From Flavimarina sp. Hel_I_48 (GTDB lineage Bacteria > Bacteroidota > Bacteroidia > Flavobacteriales > Flavobacteriaceae): a stretch of DNA of 64,000 nucleotides. Shown here in pieces: positions 1 to 10,200 of the stretch; position 1 is the first letter of the stretch, and each line of letters starts with the position of its first letter. The position numbers and the translations under genes are program-made. The stretch spans positions 62,001 to 126,000 of the forward strand of contig NZ_JPOL01000003.1 in assembly GCF_000733945.1 (NCBI RefSeq), written 5' to 3'. The notes under the pieces were generated by a model that ran no database searches, was not told the DNA's origin, and saw only the letters and a program-made list of their open reading frames with translations.

Positions 1-293
1 CCCATGGCGCTTTCCAGGTAAACGCGCGTCAAAAAAGTGTCCTGTTCCAGTTTACTGATTTTTGCATGAATTGCATTTGGGATCGCGATATCTTTTGAAG
101 TTGGCAGCGCAAGAATGACTTCGGTTTCCTTAAAAATTGCACGTACCGTATTTCCTTTTTGCAAATAGCTGGCCGTTTGTGGCGTATCAATGACGAGCAG
201 TTGCAACAAAATGTTTGCTTCGGTTTCCAGCGTGACCAGCGTGATGCTGGCGCTACATTCAAGTTGTACTATTTTTGCCCTGACCGTATTCAT
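1..293 (-). CDS. TOBE-domain (molybdate/tungstate-binding) protein, 3' end outside window
   Basis: Reading down from the ATG at 293-291, the frame stays open to the window edge (97 codons seen). It begins MNTVRAKIVQLECSASITLV and continues with alternating short beta-strand patterns ending near LEQDTFLTRVYLESAMG. This looks like a TOBE/Mop molybdate-binding fold, the small beta-barrel found in ModE, Mop and ModC. Its ATG overlaps the TGA of modA in an ATGA junction, so the two are probably translationally coupled. The expected continuation beyond the window is the permease/ATPase part of a molybdate transporter, but this is not visible. It could be a free-standing molybdopterin-binding protein or the start of a larger one. 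Confidence 0.7.
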   Translation of the reverse strand, partial: MNTVRAKIVQLECSASITLVTLETEANILLQLLVIDTPQTASYLQKGNTVRAIFKETEVILALPTSKDIAIPNAIHAKISKLEQDTFLTRVYLESAM

Positions 294-1063
294 AAAGAAG
301 GTGTCGTGTAACCCTGTTTTTTTAGGATATTTTGCCCTTCCGCTGAAAACATAAAATCATAAAAAGACCGTGATGCTTTTTCTGATTTTTCATCTCGTTT
401 TATACGTACGATACCTTGACTTAACTTCTTATAGGCGCTGTCATTAATGGCTAAAAAAGTACCTTTATTTTTCAGGGCAGAAGACAAAATCACCGATTTT
501 GCCGTAAAGCCAACTTCTGCAGCTTTTGAAGTAATAAACTGATTGGTCTGGGCAATACTTTCACTAAAAACCAACTTATCACTTACCTCATCGCGTAATT
601 TATAATAATCAAGCGTTTTTATGGCAGCTGCACCGTAAGGCGCGGTTTTAGGATTTGCCAGCGCAATATGTTTCACCCCGGGAAGTTTTAGCGCTTCCAT
701 AGTAAGTGAAAGCGTGTCATTGAGAGTCCACAAAACCAATTCTCCATACGCATAGACTTTTGGTTTTTCATAGGTCAGGCCACTTTTATACAATTCTTCG
801 GGATATTTCATATCTGCGGAAACAAAAATGTCATAAGGTGCGCCCGCCTTGATCTGGTTGGTCAGCTTTCCGGAAGAGCTCACGATCATGTTGCAGCCTA
901 TTTTACTTTTAGCCGAAAATTCACTGATCAGTTCCTGCATGGCGTATTGCATATTGGCCGCGGTGGCAATGCTCAGATTTTCATTTTGCTCTTCGGCGCA
1001 GCCTAAAAACAACCCAAAAACGGCTAAAAATGGCCAAAAACAGCTAAAAATTCTTCTTTGCAT
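290..1063 (-). CDS. modA: Molybdate ABC transporter substrate-binding lipoprotein ModA
   Basis: A 257-residue type II periplasmic binding protein of usual ModA length. The N-terminus is a lipoprotein signal with lipobox LFLGC, so the mature protein should be anchored by Cys22. Family signatures are LSIATAANMQYAMQELISEF at the start of the mature domain, a serine pair in VSSSGKLTNQI that normally binds the oxyanion, GAPYDIFVSADMKYPEEL, and ALANPKTAPYGAAA. It captures molybdate (or tungstate) for an ABC importer. The stop codon overlaps the start of the TOBE gene by four bases, giving a molybdate operon running off the left edge. ModA is confident; the metal preference is not readable from sequence. 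Confidence 0.92.
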   Translation of the reverse strand: MQRRIFSCFWPFLAVFGLFLGCAEEQNENLSIATAANMQYAMQELISEFSAKSKIGCNMIVSSSGKLTNQIKAGAPYDIFVSADMKYPEELYKSGLTYEKPKVYAYGELVLWTLNDTLSLTMEALKLPGVKHIALANPKTAPYGAAAIKTLDYYKLRDEVSDKLVFSESIAQTNQFITSKAAEVGFTAKSVILSSALKNKGTFLAINDSAYKKLSQGIVRIKRDEKSEKASRSFYDFMFSAEGQNILKKQGYTTPSL

Positions 1064-1089
1064 GCTTAGTTGTGTTGTTTTATTAACCT

Positions 1090-2427
1090 CTACTGAAATT
1101 TTTTGACAGCATCGCTAAGGTCGTAAATCATCGTATCTTTCAGATGGTTGGCCACGATACTGCTGCCGGCCGCACTACGATAACCACCAGCACAGTGCAC
1201 AACAATAGGCTTTTCTGCCGGAATTTCATCCGCACGTTCCCGTAATTCATGCAATGGGATGGTCAAAGCGCTTGCAAAAAATTTGCTTTCATCAGTTTCT
1301 TTTTTATTACGTATATCCACTATAGTGTACGCATCTGTATGTTCTTCAAAATGGGAAAGATCCAGGGTTTGAAAATGCTTTAAGGCGTGTTCCGGTAGGG
1401 TGAGAAGGCCTTTAACCTGCCGCTCAAATCCTATTTTAGCTACCCTTTGAAGCGATTTATAAACGTTTTCTACAGTTTCCGAAACGAGATAAAATTGTTC
1501 TCCGGGTTTTACGATAGCACCCAGCCAGGTTTCAAAGCTCATTTTTACACCGGTTGCCATGATGTTAAAACTTCCGGGAAGGTGATTCTTTTTGAAAGCG
1601 GCCTCATCCCTCGTATCTATAATTAATGCGCCCGCAGGAACAGCATCTGAACTCACCTTCAACGGAATTGCACTTAACGCCAAACTCAAATTTTCTGCCC
1701 CTTCCTTATTCGTATCTACCGCATGGCCAAAATAATGCGGAATAAACGCCTGCCCCTCAAGAAGGGCATCAACAAATTGCTCTTCCGTTTGCTCCTTAAA
1801 TGCCCAATTGCCCTTACGTTCATTGCCCAGTGTGGATGATGATGCGTCTCCCATACTTTTTCCGCAAAGCGAACCCGCGCCATGAGCGGGATAAATAAGG
1901 GCTTCATCAGGAAGTTTGTCAAATTTATGCTTAATACTGTGGTACATTTGCCTGGCAAGTTCCATACGGGTGGCTTTTTTGTTGCCATTGCTCTCCCGCA
2001 AGTCTGGCCTGCCCACGTCGCCCACGAATAAGGTATCACCGGTAAAAAGTACTGTTTGGTCAGCATTTTTGGCAACTATGGTAATACTGTCTGGAGAATG
2101 ACCGGGAGTATTGATCGCTTCAAAGCTTATATCGCCCAGCTTAAAGTGATCGCCATCATCAAAAGCAGTATGCGCATACTGTGCCCCCACGTTTTTACTT
2201 GTGTAGATTGTAGCACCCGTTTCTTTATGAATTTGCAAGTGCGCACTTATAAAGTCGGCATGGGGATGGGTTTCTATAACAGCGGTGATCTTCGCTTGAT
2301 TTTCTTCGGCAAATGCATAATATATGGCGGGATCACGCTCTGGATCAATAATGGCCACTTTTCCATTACTTACGATCGCGTAGGAGAAATGGGAGAGGGC
2401 TTTATCTTCAAACTGCTTGATTTTCAT
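1090..2427 (-). CDS. MBL-fold hydrolase with two rhodanese domains (persulfide dioxygenase-like)
   Basis: 445 residues: an N-terminal metallo-beta-lactamase domain (about 1-240) followed by two rhodanese domains (about 255-350 and 360-445). The metal motif reads THPHADFISAH. The second metal His after Asp is replaced by Phe, which fits a mononuclear-iron persulfide dioxygenase of the ETHE1 type rather than a dinuclear hydrolase. NTPGHSPDS and FTGDTLFVGDVGRPDLR supply the remaining ligands. The first rhodanese domain (IIDTRDEAAF) lacks a recognisable active Cys; the second carries VHCAGGYRSA with its catalytic Cys. Likely role: oxidation or transfer of sulfane sulfur in the cytoplasm. It lies 26 bp upstream of modA on the same strand, but a functional link is unproven. 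Confidence 0.85.
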   Translation of the reverse strand: MKIKQFEDKALSHFSYAIVSNGKVAIIDPERDPAIYYAFAEENQAKITAVIETHPHADFISAHLQIHKETGATIYTSKNVGAQYAHTAFDDGDHFKLGDISFEAINTPGHSPDSITIVAKNADQTVLFTGDTLFVGDVGRPDLRESNGNKKATRMELARQMYHSIKHKFDKLPDEALIYPAHGAGSLCGKSMGDASSSTLGNERKGNWAFKEQTEEQFVDALLEGQAFIPHYFGHAVDTNKEGAENLSLALSAIPLKVSSDAVPAGALIIDTRDEAAFKKNHLPGSFNIMATGVKMSFETWLGAIVKPGEQFYLVSETVENVYKSLQRVAKIGFERQVKGLLTLPEHALKHFQTLDLSHFEEHTDAYTIVDIRNKKETDESKFFASALTIPLHELRERADEIPAEKPIVVHCAGGYRSAAGSSIVANHLKDTMIYDLSDAVKKFQ

Positions 2428-2521
2428 TGACGCTTAACTTTAAGGTTGCTGTAAAAATAAAATATTGTTGCCTAGTGCGGCTTTTAAACCCAGCAAAATT
2501 AAAAAGAACCCCCTGCAAGCA

Positions 2522-3397
2522 TCATTCTTTGCTCTTAAAAGGATATACTACCTGACCTGTAAAATCTTTGGGGAGTTTTTCTTCTCCATGAAATCCCAGT
2601 TCGATATCCCGCCCATCTCCCGGAACGTATGCCGTACCAAAGAGATAGTCCCAGATGCTTAGGGTGAGTCCGTAGTTCATTCCGTAAGGATGTTCTGCCG
2701 GCAGTTCTTTCGCATGATGCCAGATATGCATATTGGGATTGTTGAAAAGATAGCCCAGTTTGCCATAATTCCAATTTACATTGGCATGATTGAGGTGTCC
2801 TACGAAGACGGCGAACATGTGTACGATAAAAAACTGTTCAATACCAAAGCCTATCATGGCCAGTGGAATGTACTGTACGGTTTTGTACACAAGGGTTTCC
2901 ATAAAATGGAACCGAAACTGCGCGGCAAAACCCATTTCCTTAACGCTATGATGTACTTGATGGAATTTCCAGAGCCACGGTACACGGTGCAACATTCGGT
3001 GAACGTTCCATTGTATAAAATCTGCAATGACAAACATAATGGCGAGCTGTCCCCAAACGGGAAAAGACTGTACCTCAAAAGCCACGATATTTTTTATACC
3101 AAATAAACCTAGAAAATCATTGAAAAGCTGCACGCCCACATTCGAGATCGCGTTGTAGCCCACAAGGGAAAAAAGGAAAAAATTAAACAGGATATAAAAA
3201 GCGTCAAGCCAAAACCCTTTGCGCAAAATGGGTTGTTTTTTACGCCAGGGAATTACGATCTCTATCGTAAAAACAAGCAGCGATAGCGCGATCAGCCAGT
3301 AGAAGTAATTTGTCCAGCCGGGGTTCACTATTTCATCACCCAGATAGTTCCAATACCCGGTAAAAGAATCTTTTATGATGGTGAAATAATCTTTCAT
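2522..3397 (-). CDS. Sterol desaturase / fatty acid hydroxylase family membrane protein
   Basis: 291 residues with about four hydrophobic segments (near 32-50, 70-90, 115-130 and 175-200). It carries the histidine boxes of the di-iron fatty-acid-hydroxylase superfamily: HRMLHR, FHQVHHS, HLNHANVNW and HIWHHAKE. Such enzymes hydroxylate or desaturate lipids at the membrane, using oxygen. No sterol pathway gene is nearby, so the substrate may be a hopanoid, carotenoid, ether lipid or fatty acid. The gene is 94 bp upstream of the MBL-rhodanese gene on the same strand and could share a transcript. Family assignment is confident, substrate unknown. Confidence 0.88.
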   Translation of the reverse strand: MKDYFTIIKDSFTGYWNYLGDEIVNPGWTNYFYWLIALSLLVFTIEIVIPWRKKQPILRKGFWLDAFYILFNFFLFSLVGYNAISNVGVQLFNDFLGLFGIKNIVAFEVQSFPVWGQLAIMFVIADFIQWNVHRMLHRVPWLWKFHQVHHSVKEMGFAAQFRFHFMETLVYKTVQYIPLAMIGFGIEQFFIVHMFAVFVGHLNHANVNWNYGKLGYLFNNPNMHIWHHAKELPAEHPYGMNYGLTLSIWDYLFGTAYVPGDGRDIELGFHGEEKLPKDFTGQVVYPFKSKE

Positions 3398-3599
3398 AGC
3401 TAGACTTAAGTCGTATAAATGGAAAGAACCTTAATGATATTCAAAAATAAGGTATTTATTTTCCCATTATTCAAATAATAGGTCGTAACCCAATCGCTAA
3501 CTCATAAATATGTTCAAATAACCTTAATTTTCGGTGATTTTAGACCTAAAAAAGACCGATTTTCGGTATTTTCAGTCCTTATTTTAACCAACTTGAATC

Positions 3600-4610
3600 A
3601 TGCAAATCACCTTAAAAAAATATACGCTCGCGCTCAAGCACACCTTCAGCATTTCGAGGGAATCGCACGATTTTCAGGATACGCTTATTGTTTCCCTTCG
3701 CGACCAGGGGAATATAGGGCATGGCGAGGCGACTTCAAACCCGTATTACAACATCACGGTGAAAAGTATGATGGAGGAAATTGAGCAAAATCGCACCCAG
3801 ATTGAAGCCTATTCCTTTAAAAAACCAGAAGATTTTTACTCCTTTTTAAAGACACTGAAGCTTAGTAATTTCGCCCTCTGCGCGTTAGATCTGGCCGCAA
3901 ATGATCTTTACGGAAAAATTCAGCGGAAACCGCTTTATGAACTTTGGGAAACCACGACCGCGCAGTATCCAAAAACCAACTATACCATAGGTCTGGACAC
4001 CGTGGAAAAAATGGTCGAAAAGATGCAGGAACTGCCCTGGCCGCTCTATAAAATCAAACTGGGCACGGAAGACGATGTTGCCATCATAAGCGAACTGCGT
4101 AAGCATACGGATGCTGTTTTTCGGGTGGATGCGAATTGTGCCTGGGGCCCGGAACAAACCATTGAAAACGCACCGATCCTAAAAGAAATGGGCGTTGAAT
4201 TTATCGAGCAGCCTTTAAAAGCCGACAATTGGGAAGACATGAAGCGCGTAATCAAAGAAAGCGCACTGCCCATAATCGCAGATGAAAGCTGTATCGTACC
4301 AGAAGATGTGGCCAGATGTGCCGGTCATTTCACCGGTATCAATATAAAATTGACCAAATGTGGCGGACTAACACCTGCACGGAAAATGATTGCCGAAGCC
4401 AAACAAAAAGGACTAAAGGTAATGGTAGGCTGCATGACGGAATCTTCCGTGGGAATATCTGCGATTGCGCAATTGTTACCGCAGCTTGATTTTGTGGATA
4501 TGGATGGTGCGATGTTACTTAGGGAAGATATTGCAAAAGGGGCAGAGATCAAAGATGGGGGCGAAGTGGTATTTCCACAATTGGGCGGTTGCGGGATAAC
4601 CTTATTCTAA
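3600..4610 (+). CDS. L-Ala-D/L-Glu (dipeptide) epimerase, enolase superfamily
   Basis: 336 residues, the normal length for the muconate-lactonising-enzyme subgroup. An N-terminal capping domain (about 1-110) is followed by a TIM barrel. Catalytic elements visible are YKIKLGTED (KxK base), FRVDANCAW, EFIEQPL and IADESC (three metal ligands), and INIKLTKCGG with the second Lys base. The Bacteroidota members of this group are dipeptide epimerases that help recycle murein peptides. The start MQITLKKYTLALKHTF is the first ATG after the intergenic region. The stop is followed after one base by the next ATG, so both genes are co-translated. The dipeptide specificity comes from family similarity only. 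Confidence 0.88.
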   Translation: MQITLKKYTLALKHTFSISRESHDFQDTLIVSLRDQGNIGHGEATSNPYYNITVKSMMEEIEQNRTQIEAYSFKKPEDFYSFLKTLKLSNFALCALDLAANDLYGKIQRKPLYELWETTTAQYPKTNYTIGLDTVEKMVEKMQELPWPLYKIKLGTEDDVAIISELRKHTDAVFRVDANCAWGPEQTIENAPILKEMGVEFIEQPLKADNWEDMKRVIKESALPIIADESCIVPEDVARCAGHFTGINIKLTKCGGLTPARKMIAEAKQKGLKVMVGCMTESSVGISAIAQLLPQLDFVDMDGAMLLREDIAKGAEIKDGGEVVFPQLGGCGITLF

Positions 4611-4611
4611 A

Positions 4612-5670
4612 ATGGCTATTTATCTCAAAAAAGTACCCGCGAGAACAATAACCGAAAACGGCCGGGAATACCTTTATTTTGGTGGGACTTCCTATCTGGG
4701 GCTTCAACATCATCCCGAATTTGAGGATCTACTAATCAAAAATATCAAGGAATATGGTGTAAGTCACGGCGCTTCGAGAAAATCGAATATCAGGCTTAAG
4801 ATCTATGACGAGGCAGAAACCTTTATGGCAAACTGGACCGGTGCTGAAGCCTCGCTAATAGTCTCTTCGGGGTATCTGGCCGGGCAGTTGCTGCGTGATT
4901 ATTTTGATGAAGATGGTTACGCGGTTTTTTATATGCCCCACACGCATACGGCGCTATCGCGGAAAAGGGATCTTTTTTATGGTTCTAACGCTGATTTAGA
5001 GCATGCGCTAGAAAAACACCTCAATGAAAACCCGTCGCAAACACCAGTTTTATTCCTGGATACTGTAACTTTTTCAAATGAAAATTTCCCCGATTTTGAA
5101 TTTTTAAAAACACTTCCTTTAGATCGAATTATTCTTGTGGCAGATGATTCTCATGGCATTGGAATCATAGGGGAATACGGTAGCGGAGCATTCTCAAAAT
5201 TGTCTCTTCTGGGTGCACGGGAACTTCTGGTTTGCGGTTCCCTGAGCAAAGGGCCCACGATTCAGGCAGGTTTTATTCTCGGTGAAATTAATCGTATCGA
5301 TCACCTTAAGAACAGTTTGCCCTTCGGGGGTTCTAGTCCGGCGTCGCCGGCAAGCATAGCAACACTTCTGGAGGCCGATTCAATTTATACGCAACAGCGC
5401 AAAAAACTGGCGGAAAATGTCAATTTTTTCCTCGATTTGGTCAATAATAAGTCGTTTTTTCAATATACGGCAGGACATCCGGCATTTGCCTTCCGCAGTA
5501 TACAACTTGCTGAATATTTAAGGGAAAACAGCGTTTTAGTAACCCATTTCAACTATCCCAATTCTGATGCGGTGGTACTCAGCCGAATTGTCCTTAGCGC
5601 CGGGCATACCCCGGAAGATATTGCCAATTTATGCGGACTGATAAATGAATTTTTAGCTAAAAATGCCTGA
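4612..5670 (+). CDS. AONS/KBL-like PLP-dependent enzyme (alpha-oxoamine synthase fold type I)
   Basis: 352 residues, shorter than the roughly 390 of BioF or Kbl because the N-terminal arm is reduced. Conserved fold-type I elements are GGTSYLGL, YGVSHGASR, SSGYLAGQ, the cofactor Asp and His of VADDSHGIG (Asp179, His181), and SLSKGPTIQAG with the presumed Schiff-base Lys213. The alpha-oxoamine synthase family condenses an amino acid with an acyl-CoA, or runs the reverse lyase reaction. It sits one base after the dipeptide epimerase, so it may act on an amino acid released in murein recycling, which is only inference. No bio gene is adjacent, so biotin synthesis is not supported. Confidence 0.8.
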   Translation: MAIYLKKVPARTITENGREYLYFGGTSYLGLQHHPEFEDLLIKNIKEYGVSHGASRKSNIRLKIYDEAETFMANWTGAEASLIVSSGYLAGQLLRDYFDEDGYAVFYMPHTHTALSRKRDLFYGSNADLEHALEKHLNENPSQTPVLFLDTVTFSNENFPDFEFLKTLPLDRIILVADDSHGIGIIGEYGSGAFSKLSLLGARELLVCGSLSKGPTIQAGFILGEINRIDHLKNSLPFGGSSPASPASIATLLEADSIYTQQRKKLAENVNFFLDLVNNKSFFQYTAGHPAFAFRSIQLAEYLRENSVLVTHFNYPNSDAVVLSRIVLSAGHTPEDIANLCGLINEFLAKNA

Positions 5671-5690
5671 TTTATTGGCATAAAGCACGA

Positions 5691-5745
5691 AAAAACGGCC
5701 ATTTCTAAAGGTTTTTTACTCAAAATCCTTAAAATGACCGTTTTT
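5691..5745. terminator. Bidirectional intrinsic terminator between convergent genes
   Basis: Arms AAAAACGGCCATTTCTAAAGG and the near-complementary CCTTAAAATGACCGTTTTT enclose a short loop. An A-run precedes and a T-run follows, so it can terminate both the epimerase/PLP operon (plus) and the SusD gene (minus). Confidence 0.75.
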
Positions 5746-5765
5746 GTAAAGTATAACTGTAGGGA

Positions 5766-7274
5766 TTAATCTTTATCCCACCATACGCCTTCACCTATTC
5801 CTTTAATAACCCTTTCAACTTCTTCGCCATTACGGGTTTGTTCGGTTGCGGGATATTGTGCCCGGCGAACCCATTGATTATTCAATATCTCGTTGTGATT
5901 AACCGGAAGGGCCAATCCAGCAAATACTTCCGGATTAAAGTCGTAGCGGCGTAAATCAACAAAAGATTCTGGATTCAAGAACGTTGCAATATATTTTTCA
6001 CGCATAAGGAGCGCAAGCGTAAGATTGTTTGCGCCTACGGCCACGGAAGCGTCGGCAAGATAAGCGTCACGTGCTGCCGCATCAACACCAATTTTATCAA
6101 AATTTGCACGTATGCCATCCAGATACGCTGCGTAGCCGGCAGCGGTTGTTCCGGTAGAATTTGTCCCGCCACCATTCTGTAGAAAAAGAGCTTCGGCCTG
6201 CATAAATTTCAATTCAGAAAAACTTCCGATAAGAACAGGAGCAGTTTGGGAACTGTAGAAATCTGTAGCGCCAAAGTCTGTGGTAGCGCCCACATTGGGA
6301 TCATCATCGGTAGCTCCAAAAGCGTGAATCCCGGCACTACCGTTAATGGCGCCTAAATATTGTGTTTCCTCACTTCCCAAAGTGGTTATCAGCGGAAGGC
6401 GGGGATCCTGATCAATGCCGTCAAATGGAAATTGCGTCCCGTCCATAAGGCTTATGAGCTGATCAGAAAGCAAAACAGAGGCATTTCCGGTAGCATTGGG
6501 AAGCACAACCCCGGCATACCAGGGGTTGAAATTACGGGTATTGTATACAAGTTGGTAATCATCATCATTGCTTGTAAAAGCATTTTGATACGCAGCAAGA
6601 ACCGCGGTTACCGCTGCGTTTTGATCAATTTCTGTAGTATGCAGGGCATATTTTGCTTTTAGGAAATAAGCGGTTTTTATCCATTTTGAAAGATCACCAC
6701 CGTAGATCAGGTCATCTTCGCCTACGGTTAGACCCGAGGTATCATCCTGCTCCAGCAAAGCAATGGCATCGTCAAGAAGCGTATTTATAAAAGTGTATAC
6801 GTTTTCCTGAGATTCAAATGTGGGCGTAAAATCTTCTTCTCCCAGCGTAGCCGCACTCGTGGGAATAGCACCCCACTGGTCTGTTGCCAGCCCCAGGTTT
6901 GTGGCTTGCAATATTTTTGCAATACCTTGATAGGATGTAGAATTGCGTTCTACCGCGAGCTCTTCCATGGTTTGAATATCAGGGAGTGCCTGTAAATAGA
7001 TAAAAGACCAACCGCCAGTTATCTGAATTTCTTCCTGCGTATCTGCTCCAGGTTGAAAATACGAGGCGATCTGCTGGGAATACTGACAAATATTTACACC
7101 TATATTATAGTACCCCGAAGAGGTATAAACTATAGACGTGGGCAACAGGTCTGAAGGTGAAAGATTCTCTTCAAGTTCCTGATTGGGATCAAGATTGTCC
7201 CCTAAATAATCATCACAGCCCGAAAATACCAAAAGGCTCAGAACTGCGATCGCATATATGTTTACTTTTTTCAT
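5766..7274 (-). CDS. SusD/RagB-family nutrient-binding lipoprotein
   Basis: 502 residues with a lipoprotein signal (LSLLVFSGC, lipidated Cys19) followed by DDYLGDNLDPNQ, typical of the SusD-like_2 group. The rest is alpha-helical TPR-like, with the C-terminal LMREKYIATFLNPESFVDLRR block seen in this family. It would sit on the outer leaflet of the outer membrane as a lid for the SusC barrel encoded just upstream; the two genes are three bases apart. No glycosidase lies next to this pair, so the ligand may be a peptide, a glycan or something else and cannot be named. A convergent terminator follows its stop. Confidence 0.92.
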   Translation of the reverse strand: MKKVNIYAIAVLSLLVFSGCDDYLGDNLDPNQELEENLSPSDLLPTSIVYTSSGYYNIGVNICQYSQQIASYFQPGADTQEEIQITGGWSFIYLQALPDIQTMEELAVERNSTSYQGIAKILQATNLGLATDQWGAIPTSAATLGEEDFTPTFESQENVYTFINTLLDDAIALLEQDDTSGLTVGEDDLIYGGDLSKWIKTAYFLKAKYALHTTEIDQNAAVTAVLAAYQNAFTSNDDDYQLVYNTRNFNPWYAGVVLPNATGNASVLLSDQLISLMDGTQFPFDGIDQDPRLPLITTLGSEETQYLGAINGSAGIHAFGATDDDPNVGATTDFGATDFYSSQTAPVLIGSFSELKFMQAEALFLQNGGGTNSTGTTAAGYAAYLDGIRANFDKIGVDAAARDAYLADASVAVGANNLTLALLMREKYIATFLNPESFVDLRRYDFNPEVFAGLALPVNHNEILNNQWVRRAQYPATEQTRNGEEVERVIKGIGEGVWWDKD

Positions 7275-7277
7275 CGT

Positions 7278-10200
7278 TTAGAAGTTTAGGTTTACGGAAA
7301 ATAAATAGGAACGCGTATTTGGAATATTGAGACCTGTAAAGCCATACGCATTAGACCCGGCACTAAATTGAGTTCCCTCGGGATCATAGCCCCTAAAAGG
7401 AGTATCGATCCATAAATTAGTTCCTGTCAGACTAAAAGTGACGCCGTTAAATGGAGTTTTTTGGATAAGTTTCTCATCCAGGTCGTAGGACAGGGTCACA
7501 TTGCGCAAGCGCCACCAGGAACCATCCTGTACCAGTATTTCCGCAGCGCGGTTGTAAAAGGAAGAACTGCGGTAATAATCCTGGGTAATGGTTACCGGTA
7601 TATTGTTTGGTGTTCCGTTTTCCAGTACGCCGTCAAGGATAACTTCTTCGCCGCGTTGTTCTGTTATTTTTAAATTTCCATTTCTTATACCATTGCGCTG
7701 ACCGGAATCATACAGATCGCCACCTTCCCTGCGTTCTAACAAGAAGGAAAATGATAGGCCTTTGTAAGTAAAAGTACTACCTATACTTCCCAGCCAGTCA
7801 GGCATGGCGTTGCCCACTTTTACCAGATCTGAAGGATTATCTGCCTGTACGCGTGGAAAACCATCTTCCTGAATAATCCGGTTGCCATTTTCATCGCGTT
7901 GCCAGATATACCCAAAAAGATCTCCCGGTGCACCGCCCACCTGAAGTTTTGAAACAATACCTGCAAAACCACTGTCAGCAAATACAATCTCGTCAATGCC
8001 TGCCGGAAGGGAAAGCACTTCAGAATTTACGGTAGACCAGTTGACATTAATGTCCCATCTAAAGTCTTTGGTTTTCACGGGTACAATGGTCATTAATGCC
8101 TCAAAACCTTGATTTTCTATTTCCCCGGCATTAAGCACAAATGTGTTAAAACCTGAGGTTTGTGCTACCGGAACCGGTAATATTTGATCTTTACTGTTCT
8201 GTTTATAATAGGTAAGGTCAAAACCTAACCGACTTTTGAAAAATTTAAACTCGCCACCAAATTCAAGGGAAGCAGTGCGTTCTGGTTTTAACTGATCAGA
8301 AGCACCCTGGCTGTTACGGGAATAGCCATCTATGGTGCCAAATGGGAAATCTGTGGGTTGATCATAATAGATCCCGAGATAAGGGGAGGCATCTTTTCCA
8401 ACTTCTGCATACGAAGCCCTCAATTTTCCGTAAGAGAAAAAATCTGGTAGGGCATCTGCATTTTCCAGTGACTGGGAAAAAACGTAGCTCAAACTTGCTG
8501 ATGGGTAGAAAAAGCTCCTGTTCTTTTTGGGTAGGGTAGAGGACCAATCATTACGGCTGGTAATATCCAGATACAGGACGTTTTTATATTCTAGTCTCAA
8601 ATTCCCGAAAATCCCTACGATGCGTTGTTCGGTGCCACCGCGATCATCAAAGAAGTTGGTTGCCTGACCAAAAACCGTGGGAGCTGCAAGATCCAGTCCT
8701 TCGCCACGGCGCGTAAGGCGTTTAGAACGTATGTCTGAAATTTGATTTCCCAAAAGGAGTGATGCCGAAAAATCTTCGCTCAGTTTTTTATCAAAGGTCA
8801 CAAACAAGTTTGAAGTGACCTCATTGTAGTTAAGACCTTCCCGTACGATAAAACCATTTGTGGCAGAACCGGGATCGATGTCACTGGGAACAAAACGAAA
8901 ACGGTCATCGTGATAATTGTCAATACCTATCTGGTATGAGATATTAACCCAGTCGGCTGGTTTGTAATTAAGTTTTGTATTAGCCAGGATGCGATCAACA
9001 TCACTGTCTAAATAGCTAACTTCGGCAAAATAGCGCGGGTTGTCTGCAACGCCAGCGGTATAATTTTGCTCACTGCCATCTGCGGTAAGATAATCGTTTA
9101 CATCAAAAGTAGGCGTCCAGTACGATAGCGAACTCATTATGGATTTGTCGCCACCATTGGGCATTCTTCCTTTAGATTTGATATAAGATATGGATGGATC
9201 TATGGTGAATTTTGGAGTTATGTTTATCGAACCGTTCAATTTTAGTGTGGTACGGTCAAAATTGGTATTGGGAACGATCCCTTCATCATCAGACCGCACG
9301 ATGGAACCAAAATACGTATAGGTTTCACCACCTCCGCCTAAGCTAAAGGTATTTGTAGATGTGAAGCCTTTTCTAAAAAGATCCCTGAAATTGTTATAAA
9401 TGGGTTCCCCCGAGCGGTATTCTGGCCCAAATGACCAAAAACCAAAGGTTTCACCTTCAGCATAATCGTAGCCAGAAGGCGCATTTTCATTAGGGGTTGA
9501 AATAATTTTACCATTAAAACCTTCCCGCCATTTGGTCTGTATGTCCGGGGTTTTGCTTACCTCACTAAAACCTACCGTAGATTTGAAATTAAAATTCATC
9601 GTGTTGTTCTGTCCTCTTTTGGTAGTGATCAGAATGACCCCATTTGCCGCACGCAGACCATAAAGGGCGGTTGCTGCCGGACCTTTAAGAACACTTACAC
9701 TTTCAATATTGTTGGGGTTAAGGTCGGCACCCCGGTTTGTAAAAGAAAACTGTTCAGAACTTGAAGGAGCATTGGATCCGGTACTTGGTAATAGGCTGCC
9801 CGATGGCGCCTGATTGCTTATGGGAATCCCATCCACAACAAATAAAGGTTGGTTGTTTGCGCCAGGATTGAGGGAGGTGATACCACGTATAATAATATTA
9901 GATCCTGCACCGGCTGCCCCACTGGAAGAATTAATATTTACCCCGGCAATTTTTCCCTGCAAGCTGCCCAGCACGTCATTATTACTGTTTCTGGTGAGTT
10001 CTTCATTATCAAGTTCCTGAACGGCATAGCCCACAGAGCGCTTTTCTTTTTTTATACCAAGCGCGGTTACCACAACGGCGTTGAGCTCCTGGGTATCATC
10101 TTCCATTTGAATATTGATGGTTTGATCTGTGCCTACGGTAATGGATTGCGTCTGCATGCCTATATAGGTAAACTCCAGCACGTCGCCGGCAGAGGCATCT

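Noticed and set aside
2056..2430. 124-codon plus-strand frame over the MBL domain
   Set aside because: Antisense to the metal-binding motifs of the persulfide dioxygenase-like gene.
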